Positions 26,428-34,636 of a stretch of DNA of 64,000 nt are shown here, one piece after another. The notes beneath the pieces were generated by a model. It did not search any database, had not been told where the DNA came from, and saw nothing but the letters and a program-made list of their open reading frames with translations. The stretch is from Deltaproteobacteria bacterium (lineage in GTDB: Bacteria > Desulfobacterota > GWC2-55-46 > JADFVP01). Both the position numbers and the translations under genes were made by a program. The DNA lies in contig JAJCZH010000024.1 of NCBI GenBank assembly GCA_029262515.1, positions 62,001-126,000 of the forward strand, read 5' to 3'. How positions within the stretch are numbered: the first letter of the stretch is position 1; each line of letters starts with the position of its first letter.

Positions 26428-28401
26428 TCAAAAATATCTATTAGATCCTATGATTTTCACTTGATTAGTTGCCATATTCTCCTTTGTTAGTTTTTCATTT
26501 ATTTGTTTCTCTGCTGCTGAGTTAGTGGCTACACAAATTATCCTCTGGTAATCTGAACATTTTTTGATGTTCTCTATTGGTTTGCTTTTGCCTGTCTCTA
26601 TCTCAACGGCAGTTTCCTGGCCGTCTTTTTCTACGACCATGTCGATAGTCTTGCCCTGGCCGATTGGCACTTCGTGCTTTACATTGTAGCCCATATTTTT
26701 ATAATGGTAAGATACTTTCATTCGCCAGTATTCGTGCACAACACCGCCCTTAAAGCCCTTCAGGTAATTGAGGCCAAGAGACTTAATCATCTCCTTACCG
26801 GTCTTGGTTGGTTCAAGTAAGAGTACTCGTGCGTTCTTGGTTGGAAGCGATACCGGGTTTAATATCTCTTTTTCTATGAGAGTATTCTTTATTTCATTTC
26901 CTTTCTCAACGCTCAGACCCAGCCTCTTGTATCGATTACTGACTCCAGAGAGAGGGTGTGCTGTGATGTCTTTTAGAAATTCGGTCTCTTCCTTGCTTAA
27001 TATATCTGTTATCCGAATCTCGTTATTTTGGATTATCTGAGCCTCTGGGAGGCTATTCTTTTCCGAATCAGTAGAAGAACTTATCAATAGATCATTTTGC
27101 ATATGACGCCTAATGTCTTCGTTACTGACCGTGCCTTTCTTTATTGCTGCGTGGGGGAAGCGCAGCAGAAAGGGATTTGGGTGTTCTGTCTTAACTATTG
27201 CTTCTCCGGTCTTTAGTTTGCCGAAGTGCTTTTGTTCATCTAAGTCGAGAAGAAGTGCTTTTGAGACTTGCCGTATGTCATCCTGGTGACGAAGTTGCAT
27301 TGCAACTAAAGTGTTTATGTTTGCCAACGCTGTATTAGATATAAGGGAGGGGGACTGGTCTAATATACAAAAACCTTGGCCTAGTTCTCTCAGCTCTCTT
27401 AAACATAAGTCCGTTATCGTCTCCTCCTGCTCCTTTTTTTTCAGGAGCATGTGATGTGCTTCTTCTATTATGAATAGGTGGCGTAATTCTTCGTCACGCT
27501 CTCTATCTTCGTTGACCCTGAAAAGATATGTTTGCAATAAAAGGCTTTCCACTAAAAATGCCTTTGTAGTCTGTGGAAGAGTGTCGAGTTCAAGTACAAC
27601 TTTTTGGCTAAGAAGGTTTTGAATGTCTATGGAATGTTCAGTGTTGAAGACGTCGCCCACTGGGCCGAATGTCAGGTCTTGCAATGTTCTCATGGCAGAT
27701 GCCTTCCAGAGTGACTCCCGACCGCTGACCTTAAGTAGGTCTAGGTGTTGTTGCACATCCTTGAAGGTTGGAGCTTTTGTCATCTCTGAATAAATTCCAC
27801 ACTCTTTGTAGACACTGTCAATTGTGATTTGGAGTAGTGTGTCTACTCCGTAAGATACGAAGTGCGAATGATTGATAACATCAATGAGTTTATTGATGTA
27901 GGTTTTGGGATCAACACCTTTAGGTGGTATGAGTGGGTTGAAATGAAATGGAGCGACTGACTTGCCAACGGTATAAATCTTCAGATTCTTTCCTATTTGT
28001 GTTTTTAATAGGTCTCTATAATTCTGTTTCCAGTCCGTTATCAGAAAAGGGATGTTGTTATAATGGAGGTTAGCGATTAGATAGAAGCAGGAGTTAGTCT
28101 TACCTGATCCGGTTGTGCCAAAAATGCCTACGTGCCTACAGAGATTTTTTTTCTTGAGATAAAAAGTGTGACACGCCTTGCCATTATATATTATGTCTCC
28201 TATGGGATACTCACCTGTTAGGTTTTCAGGGGGTGGCAATAGGATCTCATCCTCATTTAGCTTCTGAACTCTTACGAGGTTTATGGCCTCTTCTACTCCG
28301 GATCTTCCCTTAAAGTCTTCGAGCAGGTAGAGCTTGTGTAGCTTATTGGCCTTACCTCCTATAATGGGTTCTAGCTTCTTACAGGTTTCGTCCGGTTTCA
28401 T
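26428..28401 (-). CDS. HerA-like DNA-translocating ATPase fused to wHTH and nuclease-like domain
   Basis: A 657-residue protein. Walker A is GIFGTTGSGKTNS (near residue 96), Walker B is LFIIEEAHHML (near residue 313), and RELGQGFCILDQSPSLI follows as in HerA/DUF87. A winged-helix-like segment lies at about 470-545 (FLKDITAHPLSGVSNRYKRLGLS). The C-terminus reads GYNVKHEVPIGQGKTIDMVV and ETAVEIETGKSK, a D...ExE/K nuclease-like pattern, then RIICVATNS. It overlaps the upstream 136-residue gene by four bases. Probable role: DNA pump with processing nuclease for the element or for defence. Confidence 0.75.
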   Translation of the reverse strand: MKPDETCKKLEPIIGGKANKLHKLYLLEDFKGRSGVEEAINLVRVQKLNEDEILLPPPENLTGEYPIGDIIYNGKACHTFYLKKKNLCRHVGIFGTTGSGKTNSCFYLIANLHYNNIPFLITDWKQNYRDLLKTQIGKNLKIYTVGKSVAPFHFNPLIPPKGVDPKTYINKLIDVINHSHFVSYGVDTLLQITIDSVYKECGIYSEMTKAPTFKDVQQHLDLLKVSGRESLWKASAMRTLQDLTFGPVGDVFNTEHSIDIQNLLSQKVVLELDTLPQTTKAFLVESLLLQTYLFRVNEDRERDEELRHLFIIEEAHHMLLKKKEQEETITDLCLRELRELGQGFCILDQSPSLISNTALANINTLVAMQLRHQDDIRQVSKALLLDLDEQKHFGKLKTGEAIVKTEHPNPFLLRFPHAAIKKGTVSNEDIRRHMQNDLLISSSTDSEKNSLPEAQIIQNNEIRITDILSKEETEFLKDITAHPLSGVSNRYKRLGLSVEKGNEIKNTLIEKEILNPVSLPTKNARVLLLEPTKTGKEMIKSLGLNYLKGFKGGVVHEYWRMKVSYHYKNMGYNVKHEVPIGQGKTIDMVVEKDGQETAVEIETGKSKPIENIKKCSDYQRIICVATNSAAEKQINEKLTKENMATNQVKIIGSNRYF

Positions 28402-28808
28402 TCTAAAAGGTTCTTCTTGTTCTTGATGTCTCTATATTCTGCAACGATATTTAGGAGGTAAAGTCGGAGTTTTGAGGTATCCTTCCAGTACTCAACGATC
28501 TCGCTCCATTTGGTCTTTTCGAGTAAATCGATCTTCTTTTCTAGTGACCCCTTTTCACTACTATCAAGAAACGATGTGAACTTATGTTGATATAGCTCAG
28601 AAGACGTCTCAATAAGCTCGTACTCAATCTCTGAGATGATTTTAGTATTAATCTCTCTTCGTTTGTAAATCTCTTGGTACAGGCCGATGATCTTGTCCGT
28701 GAGGTTGGATGACTTCTGATCTAGAAAGTCACATGTCGGATTGACTCCTGAATTGTCATGCAGATAGTACTTTGGATCAAATGGGATATATGGTTCTTGT
28801 GGTGTCAT
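28398..28808 (-). CDS. Hypothetical helical partner of the HerA-like ATPase
   Basis: A 136-residue acidic, mostly helical protein beginning MTPQEPYIPFDPKYYL with coiled-coil-prone segments (residues 35-100). I do not recognise it. Its stop overlaps the ATPase start by four bases, so the two are made together and are likely partners, as with NurA-like or accessory proteins next to HerA; no NurA motifs are visible. Confidence 0.55.
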   Translation of the reverse strand: MTPQEPYIPFDPKYYLHDNSGVNPTCDFLDQKSSNLTDKIIGLYQEIYKRREINTKIISEIEYELIETSSELYQHKFTSFLDSSEKGSLEKKIDLLEKTKWSEIVEYWKDTSKLRLYLLNIVAEYRDIKNKKNLLE

Positions 28809-29134
28809 TACTGAAGAGTAGAGGGTGGCAGTATTTAAGGTTTATCGGATGGGGTGTGTAGATAAATTACATTATGACCTTTCGTAGTGACAATCAAACT
28901 GGGGCGAGCATGGATTCATACGAGCCTATGCTCGCTCGCTGAAGATAAAATTTACACACGACTTCTCTGATCAGAGAGAATGCTTACTACACATGCAAAT
29001 CAACAATAATTCAATTCATCCAGGATGCAGACTCCACCTACAAATGCGCACTTGTAGGAAAGCTTATAATTGAAGGTTTTAGCTGAAATGAGTTAACGCA
29101 GATAAGGGGCGAAATGGGCGGTTGAAAACAGCCA
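28809..29134. other. Intergenic region with conserved hairpin
   Basis: 326 AT-rich bases between the cyclase-like gene and the ATPase unit, holding hairpin copy A and presumably the ATPase-unit promoter. No open frame with a ribosome site was found. Confidence 0.5.
28901..28936 (+). repeat. Conserved hairpin element, copy A
   Basis: A 36-base hairpin, GGCGAGCAT pairing with ATGCTCGCT, with loop TTCATACGAG. It differs from copy B at eight transitions, two base pairs being doubly compensated (A-T to G-C and T-A to C-G). It lies in the gap about 200 bases beyond the 3' end of the cyclase-like gene. Confidence 0.75.
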
Positions 29135-29962
29135 TTACTGACCCTCTTGAACGTCCTGTTCTTGCGGTTCTCCTATCTTGGCGAAATATTCGATAGATTC
29201 ATTCATAATCTTGATCCGCTCTTCCCAATCGAAATATTCAGCAATTACACGGAGAGCAAAATCACTGTCCTTAAGCGGCTTTAATATACCTGAATACCGT
29301 TGTTCGTATAAGTCCCATGTAGCCAAATATTTTGAACGAACTTGAGGGAGTGGATGTTCCCGCATATGTTTGAATATGTCAGACAAATAACGGATGTCAC
29401 TTACTATATCAACCAATCCATCCAAAACGATTGGATGCACTGGCAAGCGTCCACCATTATCATGGTTTAATCGCTCAAGATTCCGGTTCAAGTAAACAAA
29501 ATGCAAATCTTCTTTGAATATTGTAGTACGAAAATATTTATTTCGTTTGTTACATTCTGATGAAATAAAAAGACCAATTGCTGGGATGTTTTTTTCTAGA
29601 GTATATGCGCTAATTAATGATTTGCCAAAAAAACATTCAACATTTTTTAGATTGTAGTGCTCAAAATTGCCTTTTAAAAGCACGGCTCGGAAGAAAATTC
29701 CTTGACCAGTAAGTCTAAATAACAGATCTTCCGCAAACTCTATCAAATACCAGACAATGTCATTATGATCATTGTCACTTTCTGGTTCCCTGTCATTATA
29801 GACTAATACCGTGTCAGAGAATACAATCGTTTTGAAAAGATCATGTTTATGTGCATTCAGCGAATTAATGATGCCATATAACTGACGAATTTTGGTTGGA
29901 TGATTTTCTACTAGTTTACTAAATCCAAGGATATCAATGTATAAAAGATATTTATCAGACAT
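29135..29962 (-). CDS. Class III nucleotide-cyclase-like protein
   Basis: A 275-residue protein. LLYIDILGFSKLVE and TIVFSDTVLVYN supply the two metal-binding Asp of class III adenylate/guanylate cyclase folds, and IFFRAVLLKGNFEHY with CFFGKSLISAYTLEK matches the beta-strand and helix after them. The C-terminal 100 residues are unassigned. I prefer ATG 29962 (GAGAT upstream) to 29989, which lacks a site. Related cyclase-like proteins occur in defence islands, including the pyrimidine cyclases of Pycsar; membership there is inference, and a Pycsar effector (TIR or TM) is not obvious nearby. Confidence 0.65.
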   Translation of the reverse strand: MSDKYLLYIDILGFSKLVENHPTKIRQLYGIINSLNAHKHDLFKTIVFSDTVLVYNDREPESDNDHNDIVWYLIEFAEDLLFRLTGQGIFFRAVLLKGNFEHYNLKNVECFFGKSLISAYTLEKNIPAIGLFISSECNKRNKYFRTTIFKEDLHFVYLNRNLERLNHDNGGRLPVHPIVLDGLVDIVSDIRYLSDIFKHMREHPLPQVRSKYLATWDLYEQRYSGILKPLKDSDFALRVIAEYFDWEERIKIMNESIEYFAKIGEPQEQDVQEGQ

Positions 29963-30174
29963 TCTGATCTCTAGAGTTTTAAGTGCCATAATGCCGCTAA
30001 CCAGGCGTACGGCATGTTGTTTCTGTTAAATTAGCATGGTTAGGTAAGTTTCTAATTGTTATTGAAACATACTATAAGTCAATACTATCAGTACGAATTG
30101 GTTCGATATAAGTAACAGTCTTAATATGAATTACCTATTGTTAGCATTAGGTTTTAAGATGTCAGAAAATAAAC

Positions 30175-30852
30175 CTAGGTATCAAGGTAATATTTGCTTC
30201 GATTGAATGGATATTTTTTTAATGTATTTAACACTTGTTTGTAGACTGTCTCAGAGTCCTTATCAATGTCATAGAGTAGTTCATACATCATTATTTGACT
30301 AATGAATGAATATTCTTCTTTTGAGAAATAGCCATCGATCTCTCCTTTTTCGTAAGGATAATTGTCGTTGTAAAATTGAACTCTAGTCCATTCTTCTAAC
30401 AAGATATCTAGTGGGTTATGAGGTATATGCTTTAAAGTCAAAAAATAAAAAAAATGATCTTCTCCTTGCTTAACATACTTCCTAATAAATTTTTGCTCTA
30501 GAAAGTTTTTTCTTTCTACAGAGTCATAAAAAGAATTAACAAAGGGAGACCAGTCTCTAAGAAAAATTTTATATCTATCATAAATTCCCTCTATAACGGC
30601 AAAAGGAATAGTGAATTTCTCTTTGTACTTATCAGGCAATCCAGAAATTTTACACCAAGTATTTGTCATGCCCAATATATACAAAATTAAAAAAATTTGT
30701 GGTGTAACTGTTTGAAAATCTTCATCTTTGTAATTAGGTAGAACTTCATCAAGAAACACAAAAATTGCATTGATACCTTCATTGGTTACAGGTGTTATTT
30801 CTCCATATTTTGTAGCATTACTCTTTTTCTTAAACAAATCAAAAAAACTCAC
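30175..30852 (-). CDS. Hypothetical protein, AT-rich cargo
   Basis: A 225-residue protein started at GTG 30852, because GGTGGAGAG lies just before it; the longer frame to 30954 lacks a site. It begins with FFDLFKKKSNATKYGEITPV and is rich in aromatic residues and helices. I do not recognise it. It lies upstream of the cyclase-like gene on the same strand with a gap of about 210 bases, and both share very AT-rich codon use. Confidence 0.6.
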   Translation of the reverse strand: MSFFDLFKKKSNATKYGEITPVTNEGINAIFVFLDEVLPNYKDEDFQTVTPQIFLILYILGMTNTWCKISGLPDKYKEKFTIPFAVIEGIYDRYKIFLRDWSPFVNSFYDSVERKNFLEQKFIRKYVKQGEDHFFYFLTLKHIPHNPLDILLEEWTRVQFYNDNYPYEKGEIDGYFSKEEYSFISQIMMYELLYDIDKDSETVYKQVLNTLKKYPFNRSKYYLDT

Positions 30853-31148
30853 TATGACTCTCCACCTGGCATCCCAACGCGGATAATTTATAAAATACTT
30901 ACACGTAGCAGAAAGAATGTAATCATTTTTTGAAGTTCTTGTCAAAGGTACCATGTCTTTAAGAAATTACTAATTACCATTAACAATCTGCATGATTTTA
31001 TTTTGATATTTTTATGCTTGTTTCAGGAAGGAACAGAAAATCTTCGGATGATCTTTTAAGTGTGTATTAGTAGAAGTAATCATCACTTTTTCAGCTTCTG
31101 TCCGTAAGGTCGAGTTGTGCAAAATACGTTCAGAAATTGTCGGGAATC

Positions 31149-31496
31149 TTATCCCCAGAAGATTCTAGTGGGATCCTCGTCGATTTCTTTTATTATCTCA
31201 CCTATTTTTTTGGTAGGTACTAATCCTGGATATTCGTGCCATTTGTTTCTTTGATCAGCACAGTAGAGAGTCCACCTGCCTGTCTTCTCATCATACCTCA
31301 TCTGCGCTACGGGCAACGAGGTCCATTCTGTAAGTTCTTCTCTCCATGGAGCCCTTTCCTCAAATATAGTCGCACAACTCCCCCTGAACTTGAAGGCTAG
31401 CCGCACCTTGTCTCTCACATGCGAGGGCACGCGCTTTTCGCAGAACTTTTGTATCTTCATTTCTGCATGTGTCTTGATAAGTGTTGGTAGAGGCAT
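31149..31496 (-). CDS. DUF3024 protein
   Basis: A 115-residue protein whose end, RWTLYCADQRNKWHEYPGLVPTKK...IDEDPTRIFWG, is the DUF3024 signature (the RWtLYcaDrn..W..Yp and DPtgiFWG pattern). Function unknown; the family is often carried on plasmids and islands. It is the last of a run of small minus-strand genes. Confidence 0.8.
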   Translation of the reverse strand: MPLPTLIKTHAEMKIQKFCEKRVPSHVRDKVRLAFKFRGSCATIFEERAPWREELTEWTSLPVAQMRYDEKTGRWTLYCADQRNKWHEYPGLVPTKKIGEIIKEIDEDPTRIFWG

Positions 31497-31535
31497 CTAT
31501 ACCTGTCTATCTCAATGCCAAGATTGTTGGGCCGA

Positions 31536-31808
31536 TCAGGCTGGAGCAATTGGATCGGAAAGAGCGTCTTTCACTAGCCCTTTCTTCAACGCTATCCACT
31601 CATACGCTTTGTCCAGTACCAATCTTACTCTTGGAACTTCATTAAAGTCAAGGCTGTTGGTCTTCTGCCATTCTCCTTTGTCGTTCTTGTAGCCGACATC
31701 GAGTACCACCTTGGGTATCTTTATCTTCTCGCCATCTTTTTCTATCTCGTTTTCAAATATACTTGCTGAGCAGTTGCCTGCTCTAAATGTTTTTATTGGT
31801 TTTGCCAT
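31536..31808 (-). CDS. Small mobile-element hypothetical protein
   Basis: A 90-residue protein with FRAGNCSASIFENE, then KVVLDVGYKNDKGEWQKTNSLDFNEVPRV and LDKAYEWIALK. I know this pattern as a family of about 90 residues, common in integrative elements and annotated hypothetical. It overlaps the coiled-coil gene upstream by 26 bases. Confidence 0.65.
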   Translation of the reverse strand: MAKPIKTFRAGNCSASIFENEIEKDGEKIKIPKVVLDVGYKNDKGEWQKTNSLDFNEVPRVRLVLDKAYEWIALKKGLVKDALSDPIAPA

Positions 31809-32085
31809 TTTCTTTTGCCTCCATATTCTTTTTATAAATAATTGAGTTTGCTTTAAGTAGGAGGTTCTTCGCTTCTTTCTCCAGCTTTGTCATTCTGATA
31901 TCGAAGTATGAGTCTATGAAGTGTCCTCTTATGTGTCGAAGCAGTTCAAGGTTTGACTGGACCGATGAAGCCTCAAATTCTATCTCCTTTTGAGTTCCAT
32001 ACCGAAGAGCCTTTTTTAGCCACTTTAGGGATTCCTCAATTAAGTGTATCTGTTCCTGTATCCTCCAGTAGTCAGTCCATCTCAT
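31783..32085 (-). CDS. Hypothetical coiled-coil protein
   Basis: A 100-residue, almost wholly helical protein (residues 5-75) beginning MRWTDYWRIQEQIHLIE, with heptad-like spacing and a basic tail. It is linked by overlaps to both neighbours (14 bases upstream, 26 downstream), so it belongs to the same small-gene operon. Not recognised. Confidence 0.5.
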   Translation of the reverse strand: MRWTDYWRIQEQIHLIEESLKWLKKALRYGTQKEIEFEASSVQSNLELLRHIRGHFIDSYFDIRMTKLEKEAKNLLLKANSIIYKKNMEAKENGKTNKNI

Positions 32086-32302
32086 TCTCTTTTGCCTCTA
32101 GCATCCTGCTTATTTTTTCTCTGTTCTCATTGATCCGTTTTGCCAGCTCACGGTTCTCATCCTCAAGCTTTTTTATTGGATCCTGGAATTTGTCCAATAT
32201 GAGCTTGCTAACGACCGCCGACATGCTGATGGCGTCTACCTTCTTTAGAAGGTTGTATGCCCTCACGTCTATAGTCCAGTTGACCCTTATCCTTCGTGCC
32301 AT
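32072..32302 (-). CDS. Ribbon-helix-helix-like DNA-binding protein with coiled-coil tail
   Basis: A 76-residue protein beginning MARRIRVNWTIDVRAYNLLKKV; a basic strand followed by two helices (ISMSAVVSKLILDKF) fits the ribbon-helix-helix fold. Residues 45-75 are a coiled coil. ATG 32302 is preferred over 32311. It may regulate the small-gene operon or partition the element. Confidence 0.55.
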   Translation of the reverse strand: MARRIRVNWTIDVRAYNLLKKVDAISMSAVVSKLILDKFQDPIKKLEDENRELAKRINENREKISRMLEAKENEMD

Positions 32303-32446
32303 TTTATACATATACAGATACAGACGTTTTGATGGCTTCTGTACATGCCATCAAAAGCCATGCAAAAGTCATCTTCTATTACTCTTCTAATTATCTTAAT
32401 CTCGTCTATAAATGCCTGCCTGCGTTTTTCTCCTAAATATATATAC

Positions 32447-32929
32447 CTACATCTTCATCTGCCTTTTCTGTATCTGTATCTGTACTCTTGTTGCTGTATT
32501 GAGCTCTGTATTAAGCCTTGCTTCAAGCCTCAGCATTGCTCTATATGCTGATCTGCCTGTTGACTCTGCACGGCTAAGTTGCCTATACACCTTTTTGAAC
32601 TTTCCTTTACTCAAGAGCACAATAGATTTTCTAGTGAACAACCGGATCCTTTTGATCAGCTTGAGTATTCGTTTTTTGCGCCTCATATATCTTGCATTTA
32701 GTAAGAGCCGCCTAAAGCCTCTAATGGACTCTTTTGGAACAAGGTACTTGAAACGAGTGTCCTTGATCCTTGAATAGAGAAGAACAACTCTTTTCTCTGC
32801 GTCTTCCAGTCTTTCAGCCGTAAGTGGTCCGTAGCTTCTACGGCTAAAAGTTTTCCGCAAGGCCTCGATATATGAGACAAGCCTCATGGTCTCTGCCATG
32901 AGGCTGCGGATGGTTTGAACCTTGCCCAT
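32447..32929 (-). CDS. Highly basic hypothetical protein
   Basis: A 160-residue protein rich in Arg and Lys (RRKKRILKLIKRIRLFTRKS) and mostly helical. It could bind nucleic acid. The start may be ATG 32929 or GTG 32944; ribosome sites are weak for both. It begins next to the end of the RHH mini-gene upstream, in the same orientation. Not recognised. Confidence 0.45.
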   Translation of the reverse strand: MGKVQTIRSLMAETMRLVSYIEALRKTFSRRSYGPLTAERLEDAEKRVVLLYSRIKDTRFKYLVPKESIRGFRRLLLNARYMRRKKRILKLIKRIRLFTRKSIVLLSKGKFKKVYRQLSRAESTGRSAYRAMLRLEARLNTELNTATRVQIQIQKRQMKM

Positions 32930-32940
32930 ACTTTCTAAGA

Positions 32941-33096
32941 TCACTTTCCTTCTTCTACCTCGTCTTGTATCAGCCTGTCACAAGCCACTATGACAAAGTG
33001 GGATAGGTCACGGTACCTGACACCCCTATCTACAAACCTCCTTATCTTCTTTTTCATACTACTTTCCATACATACATCTAGTCTTACTTTTGCCAT
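32941..33096 (-). CDS. 51-residue ribbon-helix-helix-type protein
   Basis: Too short for routine gene finding, but AAGGAGG stands eight bases before its ATG. The product, MAKVRLDVCMESSMKKKIRR and onward to EEGK, has a short N-terminal strand, then two helices with RDLSHFVIVACDRLIQDE, matching small RHH repressors. It lies between the basic protein gene and the 33.3-kb gene, with near-overlaps, so it is part of the operon. Confidence 0.65.
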   Translation of the reverse strand: MAKVRLDVCMESSMKKKIRRFVDRGVRYRDLSHFVIVACDRLIQDEVEEGK

Positions 33097-33392
33097 TTTT
33101 TCGCCTCCTTACTCGTTGTCAATCTAGCTATAGAATCTTTTGAGATCTCAGAATGAGTGGTGTCCGTTAATAGAACTATCTTGTCCGTAGTCTCCTCGAC
33201 AAGAACGCCAACCTGCGTCCTCCCGGACCATTTAATATCCACAAAAACCTTCTTGCCTTTGAAAGCTGTGTAATTCAATTGCTTGCTCGCCATTTTATTT
33301 GGAACCGTCCTCATTTGGAGCTGTTCATTAGTATAGGTGGTTTGGTGGTATATAAACCTTTTGGTTTCTGGAGAAGCGCTAGAGGTGCCCAT
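33084..33392 (-). CDS. Hypothetical protein, possible small beta-barrel
   Basis: Up to 102 residues; the conserved-looking part starts at MASKQLNYTAFKGKKVFV and continues as alternating strands (FVDIKWSGRTQVGVLVEE, KIVLLTDTTHSEISKDSI), suggesting an Sm- or SH3-like barrel. No clear ribosome site chooses among the ATGs at 33392, 33311 or 33290. It heads the minus-strand run of small genes that ends with DUF3024. Confidence 0.4.
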   Translation of the reverse strand: MGTSSASPETKRFIYHQTTYTNEQLQMRTVPNKMASKQLNYTAFKGKKVFVDIKWSGRTQVGVLVEETTDKIVLLTDTTHSEISKDSIARLTTSKEAKKWQK

Positions 33393-33477
33393 GGTATGGA
33401 CCAGGTCGTTGTGAGAGAGAGGGGCACTGTATACGGGTTTGATCTAGGTTGATCTATTTATAGAGGAAGGGTAGTGA

Positions 33478-34158
33478 GCTCAAGAGTTAAAAGGGTGTCA
33501 GTATGGCCGGTACGGCTACAGGCTGATAACCGGCCTTTTAAGGAATGAAGGGTTTAGCGTCAATCATAAGCGCGTTGAACGGATATGGCGCATAGAGGGT
33601 CTCAAAGTACCGCAGAAACAACCTAAACGAAGACGTCTTTGGTTAAATAACGGGTCATGCATACGGCTACGGGCTGAACGCAAAGATCACGTATGGAGTT
33701 ATGACTTTGTATTTGATCGTACGAATGATGGCAGAGCCATTAAGATGCTAAACATCATAGATGAGTACACTAGGGAGTGTCTGGCAATTAAGGTAGGAAG
33801 ACAGTTGAGGAGCCAAGACGTCATAAAATGCCTTGGTGATCTTTTTATAAGCCGTGGCGTTCCTGAGCATATAAGGTCTGACAATGGTGCTGAGTTTACG
33901 GCCAATAAAGTAAGGGAGTGGCTTAAGCACCTCGGAGTAAAAACTCTCTTCATAGAGCCTGGCAGTCCCTGGGAGAATGGATACATCGAGTCCTTCAACG
34001 GCAAGCTCAGGTATGGACTACTCAGTACAGAGATATTCGATACACTCTTTGAAGCAAGAGTGTTGACTGAAAGGTGGAGGCAGGAGTACAATCAGATCAG
34101 GCCGCACAGCTCTCTTGGTTATCGGCCACCGGCACCAGAGACAAAAAAAACCTTATAG
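33478..34158 (+). pseudogene. IS3-family transposase (orfB) fragment, 5' truncated
   Basis: An open frame of 226 codons without a proper start encodes the C-terminal part of an IS3 orfB: QYGRYGYRLITGLLRNEGF, then VERIWRIEGLKVPQKQ, then the rve catalytic core. DDE residues are D in WSYDFVF, D in RSDNGAEFTA and E in ENGYIESFNGKLR; the end is RPHSSLGYRPPAPE. OrfA and the N-terminus of orfB are missing. An IS end sequence follows at once. Confidence 0.85.
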
Positions 34159-34170
34159 TATAAAGTGCTG

Positions 34171-34213
34171 AATTATTCACTCTAGGGGTGGACCGACTTA
34201 TAGGGGCAGGTCA
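34171..34213 (+). repeat. IS3-type right end, remnant 1
   Basis: ATTCAC, then a spacer, then TATAGGGGCAGGTCA directly after the first transposase fragment. The same block recurs at 34511 and 34597. Confidence 0.7.
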
Positions 34214-34497
34214 GGTCTGACAATGGTGCTGAGTTTACGGCCCATGCGATACGCAGGTGGCTAAAGCGGCTTGGAGTTAAAACTCTCTACATAGAGCCTG
34301 GCAGCCCCTGGGAGAATGGTTACATTGAATCCTTCAACGGTAAACTAAGGGATGAACTACTTAACGGGGAGGTGTTGGATACACTTCTTGAAGCACGAGT
34401 GTTGACTGAGAGATGGAGGCAGGGGTACAATCAGATCAGACCTCACAGCTCTCTTGGGTATCGACCACCGGCACTAGAAACCATCATTCCTCTGTAG
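34214..34497 (+). pseudogene. Second IS3-family orfB C-terminal fragment
   Basis: Immediately after the first IS end, translation resumes at RSDNGAEFTAHAIRRWLKRL and runs to GYRPPALETIIPL and a TAG stop. It duplicates, with divergence, the last 95 residues of the first fragment and retains the second D and the E of the DDE triad. It is a separate decayed copy. Confidence 0.8.
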
Positions 34498-34510
34498 GTT
34501 ATAGGTGGAG

Positions 34511-34552
34511 GAAATTCACCTTAGAAGTTGACCGATAAATAGGGGCAGGTCA
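34511..34552 (+). repeat. IS3-type right end, remnant 2
   Basis: AAATTCAC, then TTGACCGATAAATAGGGGCAGGTCA after the second transposase fragment. Confidence 0.7.
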
Positions 34553-34596
34553 CTAAAGACTACAGGAAGGAAAAGAGCGACACTCATCGGTGAAAG

Positions 34597-34636
34597 AAAT
34601 TCACTCTTGGAGTGAACCAGCAAATAGGGGCAGCTC
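34597..34636 (+). repeat. IS3-type right end, remnant 3
   Basis: AAATTCAC and GAACCAGCAAATAGGGGCAGCTC, a third diverged end with no transposase left. It ends five bases before the TetR start codon. Confidence 0.65.

Noticed and set aside
19875-28401. HerA-like ATPases as conjugative coupling proteins of an ICE
   Set aside because: No relaxase, VirB4 or pilus genes are visible; the ATPases have winged-helix and nuclease-like ends instead.
24638-28936. The paired hairpins as integron attC sites
   Set aside because: No RYYYAAC/GTTRRRY core sites flank them and no integron-type integrase is present.
32345-32777. Plus-strand hydrophobic frames at 32.3-32.8 kb
   Set aside because: They are antisense to the basic-protein gene; the hydrophobicity reflects Arg/Lys-rich codons read backwards.
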